Shown here piece by piece: positions 19,887-28,010 of a stretch of 64,000 bases of DNA (positions are counted from its first letter, which is position 1; the number at the start of each line of letters is the position of its first letter). Made by a program: the position numbers and the translations under genes. A model generated the notes under the pieces. That model was not told where the DNA came from and ran no database searches. It saw nothing but the letters and a program-made list of their open reading frames with translations. Source of the DNA: DAOUJI01 sp965197415 (GTDB taxonomy: Bacteria > Chloroflexota > Dehalococcoidia > Lucifugimonadales > JAGWBF01); contig OZ240207.1 of the NCBI GenBank assembly GCA_965197415.1, forward strand, positions 1,736,001 through 1,800,000. The letters are read 5' to 3'.

Positions 19887-20060
19887 CAGGAGCAGACTGC
19901 GGCTGACTGTCCGAAACCTGCCACCAAACCCGTGGGCGCTTAGCGAATCTGCTCCGTACAATCAACCGTACAATTATATTAAAGGGCTTATACACTTTTC
20001 CCGCTTGAAAATCAGGCCCTACGTCAAGTCTGACGGCAGCGGACACCCAGGAGGCGGTTG

Positions 20061-21851
20061 ATGGCATCCACTCTCCCAAAAATTCGCGGACTTGCAATGC
20101 TTGGGCCCCGGGCCGCATTGATAGTGTTACTGTGCATTGCTGCCGTAGCCTTGTTGGCTGCTTGCGGCGGCGACCCGGACCCGACAGCCACCACCCCTCC
20201 TACCGCAACGACAGCGCCCACTGCCACGCCGGAGCCGACGGCCACGCCCATGCCAACCCCCACTCCAGTTCCGCCAACTCCAACCACGGAGCCGACCGCC
20301 ATGCCCGTCGCGCCACCCGCCGGGGAATTCAACGTCGAACTGACCCCCGCGACCCGTGGGCAGGAGCTGTTCGACGCATTTACCGAATCGGAGCGGGACT
20401 GCATTCGCTCCGAGCTAGGCAACGAGTTGCTGGAGGCGATGTTGTCGCAGCGGGTCATGTCCGAAGGCACAGGGGAGACTTCGATTCCATCGATTTTCCG
20501 CTGTGTGTCCAAAGAAACAGCTGCCACATTGTTCCTCGCTACCTTCCAAGGGCAGGCGGGTGTATTGAGCGAGGAGGCGGAAAAGTGCCTGCGGGACCTG
20601 TTGTTGGAGGTCGACATAGCCGGCATAGTCGCGGGCTCCATGCCAGGCGCCACGCCTGCCGACGCTCAAGCGATGCAGATATTCACCATCGGGCTCCTAA
20701 CCTGTGCTCCTGAGTTGATGATGGGCGGTCCCCCGGACTCCATGCAGACGGGAGCGGACATGCTCTGGAGCCATCCCACGGGAGGGTTCGTCGTTAACGC
20801 GCCCGCCGTGGTTGACGGCGTCGTGTACGTCGGCTCCGACGACACCAACGTGTACGCGCTGGACGCCTCCACGGGATTTGCACTTGGGAGCTTTGGGACA
20901 GGGGACGTGATACGGTCGTCCCCGACCGTGATCGACGGTGTGGTGTACGTGGGGTCCAACGACAACCACGTGTATGCCGTGGACGCATCCACAGGAACGG
21001 AGCTGTGGAGCCACGACACAGAGGATTGGGTGCAATACTCACCCGTCGTAAGCGACGGAGTCGTCTACTTCAAAGCCAGGGATGGCGGAGACCAAAAGCT
21101 CCATGCCGTGGACGCCCAGTCCGGGGAGACCCTGTGGGTTTCCGAGAACCCTTACCCTTACATCGACGATTTCGCTTTGGCGGTTGTGGGCGACAAGGCC
21201 TACACCCCGGGCGAATCCGGCGAATTCCACGCTCTGAACAGGGCAACCGGAGAGACGGTCTGGAGCTTCAACGTCGGCTTAGGGGCTGAATCCCCGCCCA
21301 CGGTCGTCGGAGGAGTCGTGTACCTGACGGGCGTCAACGCTGCCCATGCGCTCGACGAGGAGACTGGGGCAGTAATATGGACATACGATACGGAGATGTT
21401 GCCTGCCAGGGACTTCCCGGCAGTCGTGGCAGACGGGGTCTACTACTTCTCTCCCGACAATGTATTCTACGCTCTTGATGCGGCAACAGGTGAAACCGTC
21501 TGGTCCTACGAGGCAAGTGATTTCATCACCACAAAGCCCTTGGCCGCTGAAGGCATGGTGTACACGGCGTCTGAAGACGGCCGGTTCTACGCACTGGACG
21601 CCGCCACAGGCAACCTCGTTTGGAGCCGTGAGGGAACGGATTCGAGACTGGCTTCGCCCTCAGTGGTCGACGGTGTGCTGTACGCCGAGTCCAGTGACGG
21701 CAACCTGCGAGCTATGAACGCGGCTACAGGGGAAGAAATCTGGAAGTTCCAGAAGGGCTACTTCGACGGCGTCCCGTCCTACACCGTGTCCGACGGAGTG
21801 TTGTACGTGGGGTCGCTGGACGGCAACGTCTACGCCTTCCCCGCTCCTTAG
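20061..21851 (+). CDS. PQQ-type beta-propeller lipoprotein
   Basis: This encodes 596 aa from ATG, with GAGG six bases upstream; an in-frame TTG lies three bases earlier. Residues 1-34 are a lipoprotein signal ending LLAAC, with Cys 35 as the lipid site. A Thr/Pro-rich linker follows to about residue 85. Residues 90-225 form a helical domain with conserved-looking Cys residues (ERDCIRSELGNELLEAML and TCAPELM) that I cannot name. The rest is about eight PQQ-like blades with the YALDA.TG..VWS and V.DGVVYVGS motifs. Proteins of this kind act as extracytoplasmic scaffolds (BamB-like) or quinoprotein-like propellers. No dehydrogenase catalytic residues are evident, so a scaffold or sensor role is more likely. 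Confidence 0.85.
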   Translation: MASTLPKIRGLAMLGPRAALIVLLCIAAVALLAACGGDPDPTATTPPTATTAPTATPEPTATPMPTPTPVPPTPTTEPTAMPVAPPAGEFNVELTPATRGQELFDAFTESERDCIRSELGNELLEAMLSQRVMSEGTGETSIPSIFRCVSKETAATLFLATFQGQAGVLSEEAEKCLRDLLLEVDIAGIVAGSMPGATPADAQAMQIFTIGLLTCAPELMMGGPPDSMQTGADMLWSHPTGGFVVNAPAVVDGVVYVGSDDTNVYALDASTGFALGSFGTGDVIRSSPTVIDGVVYVGSNDNHVYAVDASTGTELWSHDTEDWVQYSPVVSDGVVYFKARDGGDQKLHAVDAQSGETLWVSENPYPYIDDFALAVVGDKAYTPGESGEFHALNRATGETVWSFNVGLGAESPPTVVGGVVYLTGVNAAHALDEETGAVIWTYDTEMLPARDFPAVVADGVYYFSPDNVFYALDAATGETVWSYEASDFITTKPLAAEGMVYTASEDGRFYALDAATGNLVWSREGTDSRLASPSVVDGVLYAESSDGNLRAMNAATGEEIWKFQKGYFDGVPSYTVSDGVLYVGSLDGNVYAFPAP

Positions 21852-22227
21852 GTGAATAGGCGCCTCTAGCCTAGACTTAGCCCTTTGCGGTGCTCCTCAA
21901 GCGGAGCCATACGTTTCTAGGCCGCCGCCTTCAGTCCAGAGGCGGCGGCCTGTGGCAAAGGCGACGACTACAATGGGAGCGTCCACGACCTAAAGCCCGC
22001 TCGAACTGGGTCCCTAGACCGCATCAAGCTCTACCCACGTGTCCGCGAGTATGGGACAATGCGCCTGGCAAAAATGGAGAGTACAGTTCTCAGGAAGCAT
22101 CCACCAACCGAGGAACGTTTCCCACACAACTCAATGGCGGGCCATTGCGGGCTGAGAAACCGGAGAGGCTGCACTCAGCAGACCGATTCCGTCTAGGACA
22201 GCTGGGTGAGGCTTTGAGGCTTTATAG
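21852..22227. other. Non-coding gap with a strong hairpin
   Basis: I see no credible gene here. An open frame starting at 21890 is rich in Arg/Pro and lacks domain signals. The gap contains the hairpin at 21919-21951 and leads into the promoter at 22228. Confidence 0.5.
21919..21951 (+). terminator. GC-rich hairpin after the PQQ lipoprotein gene
   Basis: A perfect 12-bp inverted repeat (AGGCCGCCGCCT and its complement) with a nine-base loop lies 68 bases after the stop codon. No U-tract follows, so it is either an atypical terminator or an mRNA-stabilising hairpin. Confidence 0.45.
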
Positions 22228-22266
22228 TTGCCATGCCAACGATGTGCTAATATATTACACTAGCAC
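22228..22266 (+). promoter_or_regulatory. Promoter and overlapping palindromic operator of the signalling operon
   Basis: TTGCCA (22228-22233), 17-bp spacer and TATATT (22251-22256) form a good sigma-70-like promoter 85 bases before the STAS gene. The inverted repeat GTGCTA-N11-TAGCAC (22244-22266) straddles the -10 box, which is where a repressor would bind. Confidence 0.6.
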
Positions 22267-22340
22267 GCTGAAAAAGAGCCTCGCCGAAGAGAGCCTGATA
22301 CGACGGACAGCGACCCCTAAGATAGTTTGGAGGCGGACCG

Positions 22341-22679
22341 ATGGCAGTGACAATCGAGACCCGGGGCACCGCTTTAGTCGCCGTAGCCAGTGGCCGCGTC
22401 GACAGCGCCAACGCAAGCCAATTCCAGGAGGAGCTATCCGTGGTGAATGATGGAAGCGGTTCAGGCGTAATCCTGGACCTGGGAGGGCTTTCGTACATCA
22501 GCAGCGCGGGACTCCGCGTCATTCTAATGGTGGCAAAGACACTCCGGTCAACAAACACGAATTTCGTCGTCTGCTCGCCTTCGGACGCCATCCGCGAGAT
22601 ATTCGAGATAAGCGGTTTCTCCCAGATCATTCCTATCCACAACTCTCAAGACCAAGCGCTCTCGGCTGTCAACAACTGA
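22341..22679 (+). CDS. STAS-domain anti-sigma factor antagonist
   Basis: This encodes 112 aa, the size of a single STAS domain of the SpoIIAA/RsbV family. The motif LDLGGLSYISSAGLRV (about residues 45-60) carries the paired Ser 54/Ser 55, the position that is phosphorylated by the partner kinase and dephosphorylated by a PP2C phosphatase in characterised systems. The DFS-like motif has Gly-Gly in place of Asp-x-Ser. Both expected partners follow directly: the phosphatase 16 bases downstream and the kinase after it. GGAGG lies nine bases upstream of the ATG. It is the first gene of the five-gene operon. A sigma factor or other output target is not encoded nearby. Confidence 0.9.
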   Translation: MAVTIETRGTALVAVASGRVDSANASQFQEELSVVNDGSGSGVILDLGGLSYISSAGLRVILMVAKTLRSTNTNFVVCSPSDAIREIFEISGFSQIIPIHNSQDQALSAVNN

Positions 22680-22695
22680 ACGAGGAACGCGCCCG

Positions 22696-23862
22696 GTGGA
22701 AGATCAGTTCAAGATATTGGTGGTCGACGACGAGCCGGACGTAGAGCCTATGGTTCTACAACGGATGCGGAGGGCCATACGGGCTGGCCGCTACCAGTTT
22801 GTATTCGCACATGACGGGGTGGACGCCCTCGAGAAGCTGAACGAAGACAAAGACATCGACATGGTCCTCTCGGACATAAACATGCCGAAGATGGACGGCT
22901 TGGCCCTGCTGGAACAGATTCCCAAGGTGGACCCGAACCTCCGGTGTGTGATCATTTCCGCCTATGGCGACATGAAGAACATCCGGACCGCAATGAACCG
23001 CGGCGCCTTTGATTTTGTTACAAAACCCGTCGACTTCGAAGACTTGGAAGTCACCATTGAAAGAACGCTAAGCCACCTGATGGAGTGGCGGGAGGCCTTG
23101 TCCTCCCGGGACAAGCTGGTGGCCCTGCAGAACGAGCTCGACATCGCCAGCAACATCCAGCAATCGATTCTCCCGGGGCACTTTCCTGAGTCTCCCAGCT
23201 ATCAGCTCTTCGGCAGCATGGATCCCGCTCGGACTGTGGGGGGCGACTTCTTCGACGTTATACGCTTGGACAATAACCGGATTGGGCTGGCTATCGCCGA
23301 CGTGTCCGACAAGGGAGTGCCAGCCGCCCTCTTCATGATGTCTAGCCGGACGCTGCTGAAGGGAGCCGCCATAGGACATCCCGAACCCGGCGACGTGTTG
23401 AAGGAAGTGAACGACCTGCTCTACCCGGACAACGAAACCATGATGTTCGTTACCGTCGTGTACGCAGTATATGACCCGGCAACCGGACAAGTGACCTACG
23501 CCAACGCCGGTCACAACCCCCCGCTAATAGTCCATCCCGACGGAAGTTCATCCGTAATTCCGTCCACCGGCGGCGTGGCCCTTGGGGTAATGCCGGACAT
23601 CGATTTCAAACAGAACACCGTAACTTGCGCTCCGGGAGACATCTTGATTTGCTACACCGACGGAGTCACCGAGGCAATGAACGCGGACGGAGAAGAGTTC
23701 GGACTTGAGCGCCTGAGGGGGGTCTTCCAGAACAAAGTTTTAGGGGACTCCCACGAGCTGACTCAAGCAATTTTGGACGCCGTGAGCGCCTTTGCAGGTG
23801 AGACGGCCCAATCCGACGACATAACTTGCCTGGCGCTGCGTCACATCGGAGGCGGTAGTTGA
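22696..23862 (+). CDS. Response regulator with PP2C-type (SpoIIE/RsbU) phosphatase output
   Basis: This encodes 388 aa from GTG. Residues 5-125 form a receiver domain with the acidic pair DDE, phospho-acceptor Asp 60 in LSDINMPKMDG, and the conserved Thr/Lys region ending in TKPVD. A coiled linker (about 130-155) leads into a SpoIIE-type phosphatase (about 165-385) with DPARTVGGDFFDV, IADVSDKGVPAALFM and CYTDGVTEAMN metal-binding motifs. The expected function is phosphorylation-controlled dephosphorylation of the upstream STAS protein. It is likely driven by the histidine kinase at the end of the operon (inferred). The stop codon overlaps the next start by four bases. Confidence 0.92.
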   Translation: MEDQFKILVVDDEPDVEPMVLQRMRRAIRAGRYQFVFAHDGVDALEKLNEDKDIDMVLSDINMPKMDGLALLEQIPKVDPNLRCVIISAYGDMKNIRTAMNRGAFDFVTKPVDFEDLEVTIERTLSHLMEWREALSSRDKLVALQNELDIASNIQQSILPGHFPESPSYQLFGSMDPARTVGGDFFDVIRLDNNRIGLAIADVSDKGVPAALFMMSSRTLLKGAAIGHPEPGDVLKEVNDLLYPDNETMMFVTVVYAVYDPATGQVTYANAGHNPPLIVHPDGSSSVIPSTGGVALGVMPDIDFKQNTVTCAPGDILICYTDGVTEAMNADGEEFGLERLRGVFQNKVLGDSHELTQAILDAVSAFAGETAQSDDITCLALRHIGGGS

Positions 23863-24272
23863 GCGCCCACGTCTCCTTGAAGATTCGGCCCGCCCTTGAC
23901 GAGCTTCAGCAAATCACCGCCGCCGTCGAAGACTTGGCCCTGAGAGAGAACTGGTCTCAGGACCTGGAGTTCAAGGTCAACCTAGTCCTTGACGAACTGA
24001 GCGTCAACATCGTTAATTACGGAGGAGAGGTCAGCATGATTGAGGTCTCTCTCTCCTCAGAAGAAGAATCGGTCACCATCGAAATCACCGACGACGGCCA
24101 GCCGTTCGACCCGCTCAACGACGCCGTCGAGCCGGACACCTCGGCGCCTATCGACGAACGTCCCATCGGCGGCTTGGGCCTATATTTCGTGCGTACGATG
24201 ATGGACGAAATGCACTACCGGCGGGAGCAGGGCAAGAACTTCCTGGCCCTGGCCAAACGAAGGGCTGAGTGA
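23859..24272 (+). CDS. Anti-sigma-type serine kinase (RsbW/SpoIIAB-like ATPase)
   Basis: This encodes 137 aa from TTG in a TTGA overlap with the preceding stop codon. It is a stand-alone GHKL ATPase domain with an N-box (LVLDELSVNIVNYG), a G1 box (ITDDGQPFDPL) and a G2-like GGLGLYFVR. It matches the HATPase_c_2 group, which phosphorylates STAS antagonists and sequesters a sigma factor or another target. Translational coupling on both sides (a four-base overlap with the next gene too) supports a stoichiometric module with the STAS protein and the phosphatase. Confidence 0.9.
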   Translation: MSAHVSLKIRPALDELQQITAAVEDLALRENWSQDLEFKVNLVLDELSVNIVNYGGEVSMIEVSLSSEEESVTIEITDDGQPFDPLNDAVEPDTSAPIDERPIGGLGLYFVRTMMDEMHYRREQGKNFLALAKRRAE

Positions 24273-25537
24273 ACCAAAAACCCCGCTGGTCCACAGCGTT
24301 GCTGTGCGGGGTTGGGTCTGCGGTCGCCCTCGCCGTAGTAGGCTTGACTGGATGCAACCAAGGAGACCCAACCGCAACACTCGTCGCTACATCCGTCCCC
24401 ACCCCCACCTCGGCGTCCACATCCTCATCCGGTCCAGACCCGGGAATCTACGATGACCGCGTGCTTTTCGGCCAGTCCGCCGCTTTCAGCGGACCAGCCC
24501 AGCAACTAGGCATCGACATGCGACTTGGGATAAGGGCTGCCTTTCACGAAACGAACCAGAATGGAGGCGTCCACGGTCGGCGCCTGGACCTGGTTTTCCT
24601 GGACGATTCCTATGAGCCGGAAGCGGCCATCGCCAACACCACTCGTCTAATAGAAGAGGAGTTGGTGTTTGCACTGATAGGGGCAGTGGGAACCCCCACG
24701 TCCCGCTCCGCGACCCCCATCGCAGCCGAGGCGGGTGTTCCCTACATCGCTCCATTCACCGGCGCAGCCTTCTTGCGGGAACAGGAATGGGAAAACATCG
24801 TCAACCTGCGAGCTTCCTACTACGATGAGACCGAATCGATGGTGGCCCAATTGACCGGGGACCTGAACTACGATCGGATCGCCGTGATGTACCAGGACGA
24901 TTCCTTCGGACGCGCCGGCTACAGGGGCGTTCGGCTGGCCTTGGACCGCCGCGGTATGGAACCGGCGGCGGTCGGGTTGTACGCCCGCAACACCACTTCG
25001 GTCAAGACCGGAGTGCTCGACCTTCTCAGTGCAGACCCTCAAGCGGTAATATTGATCGGGGCGTATGAGCCGGTGGCCCACTCAATTGCCTGGGCCAAGC
25101 GGTTGGGTATGGACGCGGTGTTCATGACCGTTTCCTTTGTCGGCAGCAACGCACTCGCCGAGGAACTGGGCCCCACCGGAGAAGGCGTCTTCGTCACCCA
25201 GGTGGTGCCCTTCCCAACCGACGATTCACTGCCCGTAATCGACAAATACTTGAAAGCCATTGGGGACTATCTCCCCGACGCAGTCCCAGGCTTCGTTTCG
25301 CTGGAGGGCTATCTGGCCGGGCGCCTGGCTGTGGCTGGACTCGAGATGTGCGGGCCTGAACCGACTCGGAAGTGTTTTCTCGACAGTCTGCTCGGGGCGG
25401 AAGTCATTGACCTAGATGGGTTTCAACTAAAATACGGAGGGCGGGACAACCAAGGTTCGGACGCCGTGTTTCTGACCGTCATAGGGGAAGACGGAGCCTA
25501 TAATCTGGCCACACTCTCCGGGGTTTTAGGGCAATGA
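24269..25537 (+). CDS. Branched-chain-amino-acid-type ABC substrate-binding lipoprotein, probable sensor subunit
   Basis: This encodes 422 aa from GTG (GTGA overlap). The signal ends LTGC, giving lipid-linked Cys 29, followed by a short Thr/Ser/Pro linker. The mature part is a Peripla_BP_6/LivJ-like fold with RLGIRAAF-type helix 1, LDLVFLDDSYEPEAAI, LIGAVGTPTS and the later SFVGSNAL region. No permease or ATPase gene accompanies it. Instead it is translationally coupled on both sides to signalling genes and immediately precedes a histidine kinase. It therefore most likely presents a ligand to that kinase rather than feeding a transporter. The ligand cannot be told from the sequence. Confidence 0.88.
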   Translation: MNQKPRWSTALLCGVGSAVALAVVGLTGCNQGDPTATLVATSVPTPTSASTSSSGPDPGIYDDRVLFGQSAAFSGPAQQLGIDMRLGIRAAFHETNQNGGVHGRRLDLVFLDDSYEPEAAIANTTRLIEEELVFALIGAVGTPTSRSATPIAAEAGVPYIAPFTGAAFLREQEWENIVNLRASYYDETESMVAQLTGDLNYDRIAVMYQDDSFGRAGYRGVRLALDRRGMEPAAVGLYARNTTSVKTGVLDLLSADPQAVILIGAYEPVAHSIAWAKRLGMDAVFMTVSFVGSNALAEELGPTGEGVFVTQVVPFPTDDSLPVIDKYLKAIGDYLPDAVPGFVSLEGYLAGRLAVAGLEMCGPEPTRKCFLDSLLGAEVIDLDGFQLKYGGRDNQGSDAVFLTVIGEDGAYNLATLSGVLGQ

Positions 25538-27756
25538 GCGAGCGGCTGAAACGCATTCTCGACTTGCGGTACCGCATCTCCACCCAGCTCTACATCGCGC
25601 TGGGGGGAGCGGTCGTCCTCACTATAGCAGCCAGTCTCGTGGGATGGTTCTCATTCAACAGCGTGGGTTCGGCGCAGGGGCGGGTAAACGATGAGAGCGT
25701 ACCCTCCATGGCCGCGGCGTTCGGTGTGGCCCGCTATGGAGGAATCCTGGCGGCGGCGGCGCCGAGCCTGACGGCGTCTGAGACCCGCGACGAATTCGCT
25801 CAAGTCTCCGCCAGCATCGCCGAGGCGCACAGCGGATTCGAGGAAGAGCTGGGCCGTCTGCAAAGCGGCAGGGATGACCCGCGGTTCGAGACCATCCGTT
25901 CCGAAGGCGATTTGTTGGTGAAAAACATCAGGTCAGTGGAAAGCAGCATGTTGGAGCGCTTCGAGCTGGCCGAGCGCACCCACGCCGTGAGCCTGGAACT
26001 TTCCGGAGACAGGAACCAGCCTGGCCTCCGGGCGAAACTGGAATCGACTATAAACCCGGCTATTGACGACCAGTTCTTCTATACGATCACCGGCTTCCAG
26101 ACGTCGGAAACGCCGATCGAGGCCGCTGCCGTCGATTCTCTTCTTCCGGAGCCGCGCGACACCCATTTTTCCGAGGCCGAGATAGCCCGCTTCCGTTACC
26201 TTTCAGAACTCCAAGCCCACGCCAGCATAGCGACGCAATTGCTGGCCAGCGCGTTCACTCTGTCCAACGCCGACACAGTCGAGCCTCTGAGGGAACGGTT
26301 CGAGTCCTCCGCCGGTCACATAGAACGGAACCTGGAGTCCTTGAAGGACTCTCCGCTGCACGCAGAACTTGACCCTCTCTTTGCCCGGTTGTTGGAGTTG
26401 GGGTTGCATGATCAGAACGCCTTCGACTTAAGTTTTCGAGTGCTGGCGCTCTCCGAGCTTCAGGCGGGCCTGCTGGCTGACAACCGAGGCATAGCTGTTG
26501 ACCTTGTGGAGCAGGTGGACGGGTTGGTGGCCGAGGCCCAATTGAGCGCCGAGGAGGCAACCCTGGCCTCCGAACAAGCTGTCCTGACTGGCCGTACGCT
26601 GTTGTTGGCCATCAGCGGCATCAGCATCGGTGGAGCGGTGCTCCTTGCCTGGTTGTTCGTCGGGCGGGTGTTGCTGCGTCGCCTTGCCATGCTGTCCAGT
26701 TGGATGCGTCGCATGGCGGGTGGCGACCTCGAAACCACGGTCGAGATAGAAGGCCGGGACGAGGTGGCCGACATGGCCGCCGCCCTTGAAGTGTTCCGCC
26801 GTCACGCCCTGGAGGTCCAACGCCTGAACCTTGTGGAGAAGCTGGCCGAGGAGCTGCAAGGCAAGAACGTAGAGCTTGAGGGAGTGTTGGCCGAGTTGCA
26901 AACAGCCCAGGACCAAATCGTCATGCGGGAGAAACTGGCCGCGCTGGGTGAGCTTACTGCCGGCGTGGCCCATGAGATTCGCAATCCGCTCAACTTCGTC
27001 AAGAACTTCTCCCAGATATCCGGGGAACTGCTTGGGGAGCTCGAGGAGACCCTAAACGAAGGCGACGGTGAATTGACCCAGGAGCAGCGGGGACTCATCA
27101 AAGAGATCTCCGACGACCTCAAGGGCAACCTGGAGCGCATACAGTCCCACGGAGACCGCGCCAACCGCATCGTCAACGATATGCTGTCCATGAGCCGGGG
27201 GCCCGGGGCGCCCCAGCCCACCGACATCAACCAGCTGCTGGAAGAGCACGCGCGCCTGGCTTACCACAGCGTCCGGGCCACAGACCCTGACTTCCAACTT
27301 CACATCGAAGTGGATCTGGACCCGGAAATGGGTGAGTTGGAAGTTATATCCCAAGATTTGGGACGCGTGTTCCTGAATATGGTTAGCAACGCCTGCTACG
27401 CCACCGACGAGATGCGGCGGGCTAACGAAGCCAGCGGGGACGGCGGCGGCTACATGCCAACGTTGTCGCTGACGACCCGCCGCACCGAGGAGCGTTGCGA
27501 GATAGGAATAAGGGACAACGGGTCCGGAATGCCGCCCGAGGTCATTGAAAAGATATTCAACCCGTTCTTTACGACCAAGCCCACCGACAAGGGCACTGGG
27601 CTGGGGCTGTCGCTGTGCAACGACATCGTGCGCCAGCACGGCGGTTCCATACGAGTGGACTCGGCGCCCGGTGAGTTCACCCTGATGACGGTGGAACTGC
27701 CCCTGACGGGCATGGCGGTCGTCGCAGCCGATGAGGCCGACGCCCCGGTGGCCTAG
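25534..27756 (+). CDS. Membrane sensor histidine kinase
   Basis: This encodes 740 aa (ATGA overlap with the previous gene). A transmembrane helix at about 17-40 precedes a large extracytoplasmic sensor region of roughly 300 residues, mostly helical. A second transmembrane helix lies at about 351-373, then a HAMP segment (to about 430) and a coiled coil with EELQGKNVELEGVLAELQ. The HisKA domain has phospho-acceptor His 480 in GVAHEIRNPLNF. The GHKL ATPase has NACYATDE, DNGSGMPPEV and GTGLGLSL boxes. It probably senses the lipoprotein encoded just upstream and signals to the receiver domain of the phosphatase two genes earlier; both links are inferred from coupling. This would tie an extracellular ligand to partner-switch control. 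Confidence 0.92.
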   Translation: MSERLKRILDLRYRISTQLYIALGGAVVLTIAASLVGWFSFNSVGSAQGRVNDESVPSMAAAFGVARYGGILAAAAPSLTASETRDEFAQVSASIAEAHSGFEEELGRLQSGRDDPRFETIRSEGDLLVKNIRSVESSMLERFELAERTHAVSLELSGDRNQPGLRAKLESTINPAIDDQFFYTITGFQTSETPIEAAAVDSLLPEPRDTHFSEAEIARFRYLSELQAHASIATQLLASAFTLSNADTVEPLRERFESSAGHIERNLESLKDSPLHAELDPLFARLLELGLHDQNAFDLSFRVLALSELQAGLLADNRGIAVDLVEQVDGLVAEAQLSAEEATLASEQAVLTGRTLLLAISGISIGGAVLLAWLFVGRVLLRRLAMLSSWMRRMAGGDLETTVEIEGRDEVADMAAALEVFRRHALEVQRLNLVEKLAEELQGKNVELEGVLAELQTAQDQIVMREKLAALGELTAGVAHEIRNPLNFVKNFSQISGELLGELEETLNEGDGELTQEQRGLIKEISDDLKGNLERIQSHGDRANRIVNDMLSMSRGPGAPQPTDINQLLEEHARLAYHSVRATDPDFQLHIEVDLDPEMGELEVISQDLGRVFLNMVSNACYATDEMRRANEASGDGGGYMPTLSLTTRRTEERCEIGIRDNGSGMPPEVIEKIFNPFFTTKPTDKGTGLGLSLCNDIVRQHGGSIRVDSAPGEFTLMTVELPLTGMAVVAADEADAPVA

Positions 27757-27879
27757 ACCCGCCGTAGACCCCATGCCGCGGCGCCGTCCACCGCATCCTC
27801 CTGCTCAACTCACGACCCGTTCCTTCCATCTGCGCCCACCAGATGGAAGAAATCCGAGAATACGATGATGTATCAGCTA

Positions 27880-27908
27880 TTGCAGGGCTAATACGACGAT
27901 GGTATAAG
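27880..27908 (+). promoter_or_regulatory. Promoter of the peptide-binding lipoprotein gene
   Basis: TTGCAG (27880-27885), a 17-bp spacer and TATAAG (27903-27908) lie about 100 bases upstream of the start at 28011. The -10 box matches five of six consensus positions. Confidence 0.55.
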
Positions 27909-28010
27909 AGCGATGGCAACGTATCCTACGCCTAGGCGCTGGTCCCACACTGGTCCCACAAATGATAGGGCACAGCGCCAGACGCATCTCAATCGATGAG
28001 GAACATGCCG

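Noticed and set aside
21890..22450. 186-aa plus-strand frame between the PQQ and STAS genes
   Set aside because: It runs across a hairpin and the operon promoter, overlaps the STAS gene in another frame, and is Arg/Pro-rich without domains.
27920..27965. CTGGTCCCACA direct repeat near 27940-27960 as a phage attachment site
   Set aside because: It has only two short adjacent copies, with no tRNA, integrase or matching distant copy seen in the window.
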